Positions 23,784 to 31,273 of a stretch of 33,954 bases of DNA are shown in pieces. The position numbers and the translations under genes were made by a program. Each line of letters starts with the position of its first letter. The first letter of the stretch is position 1. Source of the stretch: DASVAL01 sp035649575 (GTDB lineage Bacteria > Planctomycetota > UBA1135 > UBA2386); assembly GCA_035649575.1 (NCBI GenBank), contig DASRJH010000039.1, positions 1 to 33,954 of the forward strand, in the 5' to 3' direction. Under the pieces are notes generated by a model that saw only the letters and a program-made list of their open reading frames with translations, was not told the origin of the DNA and made no database searches.

Positions 23784-25469
23784 TCAGTAGCTGCGCTCGC
23801 CGACCAGGATGCGGGCGAAGTTGCCCATCTGGATCGCGAACGGCGCGAACGATTCGATCTCGACGATCTGTTCCCACATGATGAAGCCGCGCAGCGCGAC
23901 GCTCGGCGGGATGTTCATCGTGAGTTCAGCGGTGCCGCCCGGCGCGACCACAGTGCTGATCACGAGCGGGCTCACGTTGAGGAAGCACGTGGCCGGGGCA
24001 GGGACGAGGCCCGTGATGATCATGTCGAGCGGCGTGATGTTGTCGAGGCCCTGGATCAACAGACCGAGCGTGCTGGCGATGTTGGTCGCCTGACGCGAGA
24101 AGGTCTGGCCGGTCGTCGGGTTCTCGTTCGTGAACTGACGGGTCAGCGTGGGGAACGGCGCGACGCCGCACGTGGCGTTGGCCGCGAGGATCGCGTAGCT
24201 GCTGGCGACATACATCGCGGGTTCATTCGAGCTGACCTCGAGCAGGTAGTTACCAGCCTGCGTGGCCAGGGTCCCGGGGCTGATCACCTCGACGTAGTAG
24301 GTGAAGCCGGGCACGAAGAACGTGACGACCGCGCGCGCGTGCGAGGTCGGATCGAGGATGTTGCCGGCCGTGGCGGTGAGCGCCAGCACGGCGGTGGGAG
24401 GCACGGTGGCCGGGTACGCAACCTGCCACAGGCGCAGCGTCGTGTCCGCGATCGAGCCGACGGGCGCGTTCGCGGTCTGGAACGTCAGCACCGAACCGCC
24501 GGGGCCGACGACGATCGGGCCCCACCAGTCGCTCGCATCCGGACCGGTCGAGATGCTGATGTTGCCCGTGCCCTGGGCACCGGCCGGCAGCGGCGTGGCC
24601 GTCGCGATCGACTCGTTCGGCTCGGGGGCCTCAGGGACCACGGCGCCGGTGTTCATCGGCATGATGCCGATCTCGAGGCGGTAGTTGCCGAACGGGACCG
24701 GGTTGTAGGCCAGCACGGCGACGCGGTTGCGGATCACGACGTGGTACGTGCCGGCCGGCCAGACGCGCGTGGTCGCGGTGCGGAAGGTGAACGTGCCCGA
24801 GTCCGCGGCGTTGGTGCCGAGCGTCGCGGCCACGACGGGAACGCCGGCGGCGTCCCAGAGCTCGATGCGGTGCTGGCTGGTCCACGGGGCGTCGCCCTCG
24901 GTGACCTGGAAGAACAGGCCCGTCCTCGGCGCCGTCAGCACGAGCTGGAAGACGTCGACGTCGGCGGCGCCGCTCAGGTTGCCGTTCAGCTGCACGCTGT
25001 TGAGGACCGGTGCGAGCACGTTCGCGGTCGCGACCGTGTCGTTCGGCTCGGCTTCGATCTGCGTGAACGTCTTCGCCGCGTGCTCCAGCGAGACGTCGAG
25101 CGAGTAGAGGCCCGTCGTCGTCGCGCCGAAGCCAAACACCCGCACGATGTAGGCACCGGCGGCGAGGTTGATCGTGATGTCGCTTGCCAGGCCCCGCGAG
25201 TCGTCGTTGCCGGCCAGGATCACGGCACCGGCGGCGTCGAGGATCTCGAGGCGCGTGTCAGTCGTGTTGCTGATGGTGAAGCGGACCTGACCGCCCGTGG
25301 TCGTGATCGAGAAGTAGTCGTTTTCGGCGGCGACGAGGTTGCAGTCGACCTGGACGCCCATCGCAACGGCTTGCGCCGTGGCCGGAGTGTCGTTGGGCTC
25401 GACCTCGGCGACGCGCTGCGCGAGCAGCGGGGTAGTCAGCAGAAGAGAAGAGTAGAGAAGAAATCGCAT
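23784..25469 (-). CDS. Secreted protein with PPC-type domains and planctomycete C-terminal domain
   Basis: A 561-residue protein. A signal peptide MRFLLYSSLLLTTPLLAQ is followed by three bacterial pre-peptidase C-terminal (PPC) type repeats, each opened by an EPNDT/EPNES motif: VEPNDTPATAQAVAMG, EAEPNDTVATANVLAP and EAPEPNESIATATPLP. These beta-sandwich domains usually accompany secreted enzymes, but no enzyme domain is present here, so a binding or surface role is likely. The last 120 residues (ATCGVAPFPTLTRQ onward, with GQTF, ATCFLNVSPL and an IPPSVALRG stretch) match the C-terminal domain of the protease at 8443. ATG 25469 is chosen for the signal peptide; no clear ribosome binding site is seen. 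A strong hairpin follows the stop. Confidence 0.88.
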   Translation of the reverse strand: MRFLLYSSLLLTTPLLAQRVAEVEPNDTPATAQAVAMGVQVDCNLVAAENDYFSITTTGGQVRFTISNTTDTRLEILDAAGAVILAGNDDSRGLASDITINLAAGAYIVRVFGFGATTTGLYSLDVSLEHAAKTFTQIEAEPNDTVATANVLAPVLNSVQLNGNLSGAADVDVFQLVLTAPRTGLFFQVTEGDAPWTSQHRIELWDAAGVPVVAATLGTNAADSGTFTFRTATTRVWPAGTYHVVIRNRVAVLAYNPVPFGNYRLEIGIMPMNTGAVVPEAPEPNESIATATPLPAGAQGTGNISISTGPDASDWWGPIVVGPGGSVLTFQTANAPVGSIADTTLRLWQVAYPATVPPTAVLALTATAGNILDPTSHARAVVTFFVPGFTYYVEVISPGTLATQAGNYLLEVSSNEPAMYVASSYAILAANATCGVAPFPTLTRQFTNENPTTGQTFSRQATNIASTLGLLIQGLDNITPLDMIITGLVPAPATCFLNVSPLVISTVVAPGGTAELTMNIPPSVALRGFIMWEQIVEIESFAPFAIQMGNFARILVGERSY

Positions 25470-25710
25470 GTTGGCAGGGTGTGAAGTGTGAAACGGGGCA
25501 CGATGGAGCTGCGCGCAACTTCCCCAGCAGGGACGTGGCCGCTCCATCGCGCGCAAGATTGGCGTGGCGCCGATGCGCGGTCAACCCCTGCGTCGCGATC
25601 GCAGCGACGACGTGGATTGCACAAACGTCCGGTGCCATGGTCAGAATCGCAGCACAGTGCGAGATCCACGTTCGACCGGAAGAGGCGCTGCTGTTCGCGA
25701 CGAAAGCGTG

Positions 25711-25724
25711 CGGAGAAATCTCCG
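25711..25724. repeat. Short inverted repeat
   Basis: CGGAGA and TCTCCG flank AA, forming a 14-base palindromic site. It lies about 240 bases upstream of the PPC gene start and could be an operator. No regulator can be proposed. Confidence 0.35.
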
Positions 25725-25747
25725 TATCGTCAGGCGCCTCGGTTGCT

Positions 25748-25765
25748 GCGCACGTCGACGTGCGC
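25748..25765. repeat. Perfect 18-base palindrome
   Basis: GCGCACGTCGACGTGCGC equals its own reverse complement. It is 67 bases past the stop of the leftward ExbB-like gene, so it could be a terminator stem or a dimeric operator for the PPC gene beyond. Chance occurrence is unlikely but possible in GC-rich DNA. Confidence 0.45.
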
Positions 25766-25831
25766 GACGAGCTGCGGCGATTCACCGCGGACGTCCGGCC
25801 TCGACGCAGTCTTGCCGCCTCCGCGCGGCGA

Positions 25832-26491
25832 TCAGCCGGCGCGGTCGGGGCGCGCGGCCTCGGCGAGCAGTTCTTCGGCGATCTCGCGCACGCGGTGCAG
25901 CGCCGTCACCGCGCGGCTGCTGAGCAGCGCCCACGCGGCAAGGCACGCCAGCGACAGGAACAGACCGATCGCGGTGCAACCGAGGGACTCGCGGATGCCG
26001 GTCACCGCGTCCTGCACCGTCGGTTCCTTCAGGATGCCGAGCACGTGCAACGCGCTCATGAGCCCGAGCACGGTGCCGAAGATCGCGAACATCAGGATCA
26101 CGGTGCCGAAGCGCGCGAGGCCGACCGCCCCGGCCTGACGCAGCAGCGCCTCCTTCATCGCCGCGCGTTCGCAGTTGGCGAGCATCTCGTCGAGGCCGGC
26201 GGAACGCAGCAGGAGCCCGGCGGCGACGAAGCGTCCGAGCGGCGACGGGCTCGCCGCCGCAAGCGCCACGGCCTGCTCCGGCTGACGGCCGCGGATCGCG
26301 TGCTCGAGGCCGCGCTGCAAGCCCTCCGGCGCCAGCACCGCCGGGCGCAGTGCCAGCGCGCGGCGCACGGCCTTGGTCGCGGCGACGGCGCCGAGCAGCA
26401 GCAGCGCCGGACCCGCGAGGCCGGCCTCCAGGAACACGTCGATCAGGCCGGGCGGTGTGACGGCGGGGAACAGCGCAGGGTCGGGCATCAT
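25832..26491 (-). CDS. MotA/TolQ/ExbB proton channel family protein
   Basis: A 219-residue inner-membrane protein with the ExbB/TolQ layout. A first membrane helix at about 25-45 (GLAGPALLLLGAVAATKAV) is followed by a cytoplasmic helical region with ERAAMKEALLRQAGAVGLAR, then two long helices, FGTVILMFAIFGTVLGLMSA and CTAIGLFLSLACLAAWALL. Together with an ExbD/TolR partner such proteins turn the proton gradient into force on TonB or TolA. No ExbD or TonB gene lies beside it here, so its partner must be elsewhere. ATG 26491 (MMPDPALFP) is used; no clear Shine-Dalgarno is seen. It is divergent from the ECF sigma factor with 104 bases between. Confidence 0.85.
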   Translation of the reverse strand: MMPDPALFPAVTPPGLIDVFLEAGLAGPALLLLGAVAATKAVRRALALRPAVLAPEGLQRGLEHAIRGRQPEQAVALAAASPSPLGRFVAAGLLLRSAGLDEMLANCERAAMKEALLRQAGAVGLARFGTVILMFAIFGTVLGLMSALHVLGILKEPTVQDAVTGIRESLGCTAIGLFLSLACLAAWALLSSRAVTALHRVREIAEELLAEAARPDRAG

Positions 26492-26595
26492 CGCCGCAGG
26501 AATGCCGCGGTCGGGCGGGACGGTTCAAACGCGGGGACGGAATCCGCCGCCGGCCGTGAACCAGGACGCGCCGCCGCGGCATCCTCACGTCGACC

Positions 26596-27192
26596 TTGCC
26601 CGCCGACTCCGAGCCCAGGCCCCTCTGCGAGGGGGCCGCCGACCGCTTCCAGGCCGACGATCGTTTCGTCCGGTCGCTGGCGCGTCGTCTGCTGCGCGAT
26701 CCGCAGACCGCCGACGACGCGGCGCAGGACACGTGGCTGGCGGCACTGCTGGCGGGGCCGTCGCCGGGTCTGCTCGACGGGCTGACGCGCGGCTGGCTCG
26801 CGACCGTCGTGCGCAACTTCGCGCTGCAGACGCTGCGCGGCCGGCAGCGGCGCCAACGCCGCGAACAGGCCGTCGCGCGCGGGCTCGCGCTCGACCCGGA
26901 GGCCGAGCACCTCGACCCCGAGCTGGTCGCGCGCATGCAGACTGCCGTCGCGGCGCTGCCGGCCGACTACCGCGCCGTGGTCCGCATGCGGTTCTTCGAC
27001 GACTGCATGCCGGTCGCGATCGCTGACGAGCTCGGCGTGCCGGTAGAGACGGTGCGCACGCGGCTCAAACGCGCCGTGGAGCGTCTGCGCGCGGCGCTGC
27101 TGTCCGCGCCTGCGCTGCCGGACGCAGCGCAGCGGCACCCGCGCTCTGGCGGCGGCGACGCGTTTCGCGGCGAAGCCGTGCGCGATACGTGA
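26596..27192 (+). CDS. ECF RNA polymerase sigma factor
   Basis: A 198-residue sigma-70-family protein. Region 2 is seen in FVRSLARRLLRDPQTADDAA and QDTWLAALLAG, and the melting helix WLATVVRNFALQTLRGRQR follows. Region 4 is VAALPADYRAVVRMRFFDDC, then the helix-turn-helix PVAIADELGVPVETVRTRLK. It would direct polymerase to a special promoter set in response to an unknown signal. The start is uncertain: TTG at 26596 is the first usable codon in frame, no ribosome binding site is visible, and MPADSEPRP is a plausible N-terminus. The tail after region 4 is short and low in structure. A decayed gene follows, which may once have been its regulator or target. Confidence 0.85.
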   Translation: MPADSEPRPLCEGAADRFQADDRFVRSLARRLLRDPQTADDAAQDTWLAALLAGPSPGLLDGLTRGWLATVVRNFALQTLRGRQRRQRREQAVARGLALDPEAEHLDPELVARMQTAVAALPADYRAVVRMRFFDDCMPVAIADELGVPVETVRTRLKRAVERLRAALLSAPALPDAAQRHPRSGGGDAFRGEAVRDT

Positions 27193-27211
27193 TCGGCGCG
27201 AGCCGGTCGGG

Positions 27212-27426
27212 AACGGTCAGTTGCGCGAGGCGCGTCGCCGTTCAGAGCAGCACGCAGATGCGCGCGACTTTCGCGGCTCGCTCGTCACCGTGCGTGCGTC
27301 GACGCGAAGCTGCTGACTGTCGACCCGGCCAAGGAGCCGATGCCTGCGCTCGAGGTCGAGTTCTTCGAGGGCCGCACGGACAGGACCGTGCCGCTGCCGC
27401 CTTCGGCCGACGAGCGGCGAAGGTGA
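27212..27426 (+). pseudogene. Decayed gene downstream of the sigma factor
   Basis: Two pieces in different frames are protein-like. From 27212 the frame reads NGQLREARRRSEQHADARDF and RGSLVTVRA; from 27301, shifted by one base, it reads DAKLLTVDPAKEPMPALEVE and FFEGRTDRTVPLPPSADERR to TGA at 27424-27426. The pattern resembles a carboxypeptidase-regulatory-like or similar beta-sandwich protein of the kind often encoded next to planctomycete ECF sigma genes. There is no start codon and the frame is broken near 27298. Confidence 0.4.
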
Positions 27427-27436
27427 CCAGAACGCA

Positions 27437-27474
27437 GCGAAGCGGATCCGCGGCCGCCGCGAAGCGGATCCGCG
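27437..27474. repeat. Two direct copies of a 16-base palindromic unit
   Basis: GCGAAGCGGATCCGCG occurs at 27437-27452 and again, identically, at 27459-27474 (22-base period). Each copy contains the perfect palindrome GCGGATCCGC. It lies between a decayed gene and the GH43-like gene start, so it could be a paired binding site or hairpin repeat. Confidence 0.6.
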
Positions 27475-27555
27475 CTGGGGCGCTTGCCGCTGTCGCCGCA
27501 CCGCGCGAACATGGCCTCGTCCGAAGCGGACATCGCTACCAGCCGAGATACTCCG

Positions 27556-28509
27556 ATGCACCGATTCATGCGCGTTCAGGTCGTCTCGTTCGCATTCGCG
27601 TTGGCCCTGGCCGGCACGAGCGTCGCACAGGGGTGGCAGGTCCCCGTGATCATCAGCCCGTGGTGGCAGATCGCCGGCAATCCGAACCTCGGCCCTCTCA
27701 CGGGTGCACAGCAGCAGCCCGTGGACTTCTCGATCTGGCGCGCCGCCGACGGCACGTGGCAGCTGTGGTCGTGCATCCGCTTCACGAACTGCGGCGGCTT
27801 CACGCGGCTGTTCCATCGCTGGGAGGGAAGGGACATCACGGCGGCGAACTGGGCGCCGATGGGAATCGCGATGCAGGCCGATCCCACGCTCGGGGAACAG
27901 CCCGGCGGGTTGCAAGCGCCTCACGTGTGCTTGCACGAGGGCGTCTACTACATGGTCTACGGCGACTTCATGCGCATCTGCCTCGCGCGCAGCACCGACG
28001 GCAAGAACTTCACGCGCGTCCTGCGCGACAACGGGCAGCCGAACCTGTTCGACGGGCCATACCTGTTCACGCGCGATCCGATGCTGATGCGTTTTGGCGG
28101 TCTGTGGGTCTGCTACTACACCGGCAGTCAGACCCAGCCACCGTACTATGGAGCCGTGTTCTGCCGGACGTCGTCGGATCTGAAGTATTGGAGCGAACCG
28201 CTGTTCGTCAGTGCCGGCGGCATCGCCTCGTCGCCAGCGACACCGTTCGACGCCGAGTGCCCGTTCGTGCTCGAACGCAACGGCTTCTACTACCTGTTCC
28301 GCAACCAGTTCTACGGCCCGGGCGCGCTCAACACGCAATACGCGTCGCGCGACCCGTTCAACTTCGGCGTCGGCCACGACCGCTACCGGATCGGCACGCT
28401 GCCGGTCGCCGCGCCCGAGATCGTGGTCGACAACGGGCAGTACTACATCGCGGCGTTGAATCCGAACCTCGACGGCATTCGCATCGCGAAACTGCACTGG
28501 AGTCCGTGA
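27556..28509 (+). CDS. Secreted GH43-like five-bladed beta-propeller protein
   Basis: A 317-residue protein with signal peptide HRFMRVQVVSFAFALALAG ending SVAQG. Propeller-blade motifs follow one another: LQAPHVCLHEGVYYMVYGDF, then CLARSTDGKNFTRV, RDPMLMRFGGLWVCYYTG, CRTSSDLKYWSEP, ECPFVLERNGFYYLFRNQF, and APEIVVDNGQYYIAAL. This is the GH43/GH32-like fold; the RDPM aspartate and the E in ECPF sit where catalytic acids occur in those families, though I cannot confirm them. It probably cleaves or binds an extracellular glycan. ATG 27556 is used; an in-frame ATG at 27568 is possible. Its stop overlaps the start of the next gene (GTGA), so the two are coupled. Confidence 0.82.
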   Translation: MHRFMRVQVVSFAFALALAGTSVAQGWQVPVIISPWWQIAGNPNLGPLTGAQQQPVDFSIWRAADGTWQLWSCIRFTNCGGFTRLFHRWEGRDITAANWAPMGIAMQADPTLGEQPGGLQAPHVCLHEGVYYMVYGDFMRICLARSTDGKNFTRVLRDNGQPNLFDGPYLFTRDPMLMRFGGLWVCYYTGSQTQPPYYGAVFCRTSSDLKYWSEPLFVSAGGIASSPATPFDAECPFVLERNGFYYLFRNQFYGPGALNTQYASRDPFNFGVGHDRYRIGTLPVAAPEIVVDNGQYYIAALNPNLDGIRIAKLHWSP

Positions 28510-30395
28510 CGGCAATTCCCCTGTCGCCGATGGCAAGCCCCTCGGCGAGCAGGAGCTCCGCGTATCTGCGCGCCACCGTGCTGCTGGCGCTGCTCGCGGC
28601 CACCGTGCTGGGCGCGAGTGCCCTGGCCTTCCTCTGCGATGATGCATTCATCACGTTCCGCTACGTCGCGAACGCGCGCAACGGCCACGGCCTCGTGTGG
28701 AACCCGCCGCCGTTCCTCCCGGTGGAGGGCTACACGGGGTTCCTGTGGGCTCTCGTGCTGTGGGGGACCTGGAGCCTGTTCGGCGTCGCGCCGCCTGAGG
28801 CAGCGAACGTGCTGTCGATCCTGTGCGGCGTCGCGCAGTTCGCGGTGCTGGCCGTCACCGTGTTCCGGATGCGTGGCCGCGACGGCGCGCGCGTCGGCGA
28901 CGCGATCGCCCTCGGGACGCTCGCGTGCATCGTCGGCAACCGGACGTTCCTGCAGTGGATGACGGGCGGACTCGAGACCGCGCTGTTCAACCTGTCGTTG
29001 CTCGCGTGGGTGGTGCTCGCGTTCCGTTCCCCCGAGGCGCGTTCCGCGCGCTGGCTCGCCGCATGGTCGTCTGCGGCGGTCTTCGCGGCGCTGACGCGGC
29101 CCGACGGGCTCCTGCTGGTCGGCGCCACCGTCGCCGCGGCACTCGCGGGGACGGCGGCACGCGGCGGCGTGCGGCGCGCGGCGCTCGGCCTCTCGCCGCT
29201 CACGGCCGTGCTCGCGCACGTGGCGTGGCGGCGTTCGTTCTACGGCGAGTGGTTGCCCAACACCTGGTTCGCCAAGATGGGTACAGCGTGGCCGGCGGCG
29301 GGCAGTCGCTACTTCGCGTGCTTCCTCGTCGAGACAGGGCTGTGGGCCTGGTTCCCCATGGCGCTCGTGTGGGCGACCGTCCGGCTCGCGCGGCATCGCG
29401 GCCACCTCGCGGCGGCCGCGTGGCGGCACCTGCCCGCCTGCGCGGCGGTCGCCACCGTCGTCTGCCACGCGGGCTTCTACGTGCTGGCAGTCGGCGGCGA
29501 CCATTTCGAGTATCGCGTGCTCAGCCAGCTCGTGCCGCTCGCCTGGCTCGGCCTCGCAGCGATGCTGGCGCAGCTCGCGCGGCGGACGACGGTGCTGGCC
29601 TGCTTGCTCGCGACGTTCCTCTTCTCTGCCGCCGGCTGGGCACACCTGTGGTTCAACCGCGACACGACGTTGGACTTCCATCCGATCGCGCCCGATCTCC
29701 CCTCGTTCCTGCAGCCCATCGGCCGCTGGTACGACCGGCAGCAGGGCTGGCTGCAACTGCACCTCGTGTGCCTGCGCTGCAACCAGCATGCGATCATGTT
29801 GCGGGACCTCGAGGCCATGCTGCCCGACCGGCACGGCCACGCCCTGCCCGACGGCGACGTCCCCGTGAAGACCGAGCCCGTGGTCGGCCTCGCCGGCTGG
29901 GTGCTCGAGGACTGCGCGATCCTCGACATGCACGGCCTCAACGACTGGGTCGTGGCGCGCACGCCGGTTCGTGTCGTCGCGCAGCACTCTCCGTTCACGG
30001 AACCGAACCTGCTGCGGAGCTTCGCCGCCGCGGATGCCAATCGCGACGACTGGCTGGACCGCGCCGAGCTCCGCGCGTGGGTGAGCGCGATCGTGCCGGG
30101 GCCGCACGACTTCGGGCCGCTCGTCGAACGCTTGCTCGTCGTCTTCGCCGAGCGGCCCGATGCGATGTCCATGGCCGAGGCGCGTGCCGCCGCGCACTCG
30201 TTCCAGCGCGGTCTCATGGCCCACGAACGAACACCGCCGCCCGGCTACTTCGAAGCCTTCGAACCGAACGTCACCATCGCGGGCGCGGTCGTGACGGTGG
30301 CGCCGCGCGCCGCGCCGCTGCGGCCTCGCATTGCGTCGATCGAGGCCGAGTGGCGCGAGAGAGTGCGCCGCGGTGAGCTGGAGCGCGCGCGATAG
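28506..30395 (+). CDS. GT-C type membrane glycosyltransferase with EF-hand, second paralogue
   Basis: A 629-residue polytopic membrane protein paralogous to the one at 1033-2907. Shared motifs are DDAFITFRYVANARNGHGLV, FLPVEGYTGFLWALV, GGDHFEYRVLSQLV, GLNDWVVARTPV and HERTPPPGY (573-581). It has one clear EF-hand loop, D510-A-N-R-D514-D515...E521, and a degraded second one (FAERPDAMSMAEA). The start is taken as GTG 28506, which overlaps the GH43-like stop as GTGA; ATG 28530 is the alternative. It likely transfers a sugar from a lipid carrier outside the inner membrane. Coupling to a glycosidase-like protein suggests the two act on the same glycan, which is an inference. It converges with the STN gene with nine bases between. 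Confidence 0.8.
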   Translation: MTAIPLSPMASPSASRSSAYLRATVLLALLAATVLGASALAFLCDDAFITFRYVANARNGHGLVWNPPPFLPVEGYTGFLWALVLWGTWSLFGVAPPEAANVLSILCGVAQFAVLAVTVFRMRGRDGARVGDAIALGTLACIVGNRTFLQWMTGGLETALFNLSLLAWVVLAFRSPEARSARWLAAWSSAAVFAALTRPDGLLLVGATVAAALAGTAARGGVRRAALGLSPLTAVLAHVAWRRSFYGEWLPNTWFAKMGTAWPAAGSRYFACFLVETGLWAWFPMALVWATVRLARHRGHLAAAAWRHLPACAAVATVVCHAGFYVLAVGGDHFEYRVLSQLVPLAWLGLAAMLAQLARRTTVLACLLATFLFSAAGWAHLWFNRDTTLDFHPIAPDLPSFLQPIGRWYDRQQGWLQLHLVCLRCNQHAIMLRDLEAMLPDRHGHALPDGDVPVKTEPVVGLAGWVLEDCAILDMHGLNDWVVARTPVRVVAQHSPFTEPNLLRSFAAADANRDDWLDRAELRAWVSAIVPGPHDFGPLVERLLVVFAERPDAMSMAEARAAAHSFQRGLMAHERTPPPGYFEAFEPNVTIAGAVVTVAPRAAPLRPRIASIEAEWRERVRRGELERAR

Positions 30396-30404
30396 GTCCG
30401 GGCT

Positions 30405-31130
30405 TCAGCGGCGAACGCGCCGGACGATTGGCAACGGAACGAGACCAAGCTGGTCGAGCAGACGCGCGATCTCGCGGTGGCCCTGGGGTGTTTGCCGCAC
30501 GAGGAACAAACCGTTGTGGTTCGTCAACGAAACACTGTCGGTCGCCCACGCTTCGGGAGTGACGTTCTCCTTGATCAAGCGCTCGATCAGCTCCGCGGTG
30601 AAGCCGCTGACCGTGGTGCCGGAATCCTCCTCGGGCGGGAAGACGGCTTCGGTGCCGCCCGGCACGAGCCCGAGCCTCGGCCCGGGAAAGCTCTTCAGCG
30701 GCGCGCACTCTGCGCGCAGGTCGTAGAGCACGAGCAGCACGAGCGGACGCACCTCCTCCTTGGGGACCAGGAACACGACGCCGCTGCGCCAGACGAAGCG
30801 CAGCCCCGTCGTGAGCTGTGTCACCGCCATGACCAAGAGCGGCGTCGCGGCCTTCAGCTCGAGGTCGAACGGCGTGGTCGCCGCGTCACCCTTCGCCGCG
30901 GCCACGAACGCCACCTTGTCGCCGGACGCGGTCGTCAGCAGGCGGCACAGGTCCCTCGGCGTGATCGCTCGCGCGTTCCAGTCGGAACGGGTCGCGCGCA
31001 GCAGCGTGCTGGCTGCATCGCGCGCGCGCAGGTCCTGTGCACGCTCGACGGCGAGCACATCGTCCTGCGCGCACAGAGGCGTCGCGGTCAGCGGGTAGAG
31101 ACAGACGACCAGCAGGAGCAGGAACCGCAT
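30405..31130 (-). CDS. Secreted STN-domain protein
   Basis: A 241-residue protein with signal peptide MRFLLLLVVCLYPLTATPLC. An STN-like domain (the short domain of secretins and TonB receptors) spans about 53-125: ITPRDLCRLLTTASGDKVAF, then LELKAATPLLVMAVTQLTTG and LRFVWRSGVVFLVPKEE. The C-terminal part, FTAELIERLIKENVTPEAW, then LTNHNGLFLVRQTPQGHREI, is a helix-strand unit typical of planctomycete proteins with this domain. It is not a full secretin: the membrane-pore part is missing. Its job is unknown, possibly a periplasmic binding or scaffold role. ATG 31130 is fixed by the signal peptide; a -10-like TACCGT ends eight bases upstream. Confidence 0.82.
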   Translation of the reverse strand: MRFLLLLVVCLYPLTATPLCAQDDVLAVERAQDLRARDAASTLLRATRSDWNARAITPRDLCRLLTTASGDKVAFVAAAKGDAATTPFDLELKAATPLLVMAVTQLTTGLRFVWRSGVVFLVPKEEVRPLVLLVLYDLRAECAPLKSFPGPRLGLVPGGTEAVFPPEEDSGTTVSGFTAELIERLIKENVTPEAWATDSVSLTNHNGLFLVRQTPQGHREIARLLDQLGLVPLPIVRRVRR

Positions 31131-31138
31131 GGCGCGGT

Positions 31139-31144
31139 ACGGTA
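31139..31144 (-). promoter_or_regulatory. Candidate -10 element of a leaderless transcript
   Basis: On the minus strand TACCGT is followed by eight bases and then the ATG at 31130, matching the arrangement at 20901-20906 and 14873-14878. No -35 was recognised. Confidence 0.35.
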
Positions 31145-31273
31145 TCCGATCCGTCGCGCGAGGGGTGGAGGTCAGCGCGGACCTCCTTGCGCGATCCCAG
31201 GAGCTGCGGACGATTGCCCGGAGCCTCCCGGATGGTCCAGGAGGCAGCTTGGGAAGCCCTACTCCCAGCAAAC

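Larger units (their letters stand above)
25470..25831. other. Intergenic region with palindromes, no sure gene
   Basis: The 362 bases between the ExbB-like gene and the PPC gene (both minus) are somewhat less GC-rich than their surroundings. A plus-strand frame from ATG 25637 (MVRIAAQCEIHVRPEEALLF) looks mildly protein-like but runs into antisense of the ExbB gene and is not called. Two palindromic elements are listed separately. Confidence 0.45.

Noticed and set aside
25637..25831. Plus-strand frame beginning MVRIAAQCEIHVRPEEALLF as a possible gene
   Set aside because: Mildly protein-like for about 50 residues, but it then runs antisense into the ExbB-like gene and has no recognisable family or ribosome binding site.
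27437..27474. The duplicated 16-base unit as a CRISPR array
   Set aside because: Only two copies with a six-base gap, no spacer-sized intervals and no cas gene nearby.
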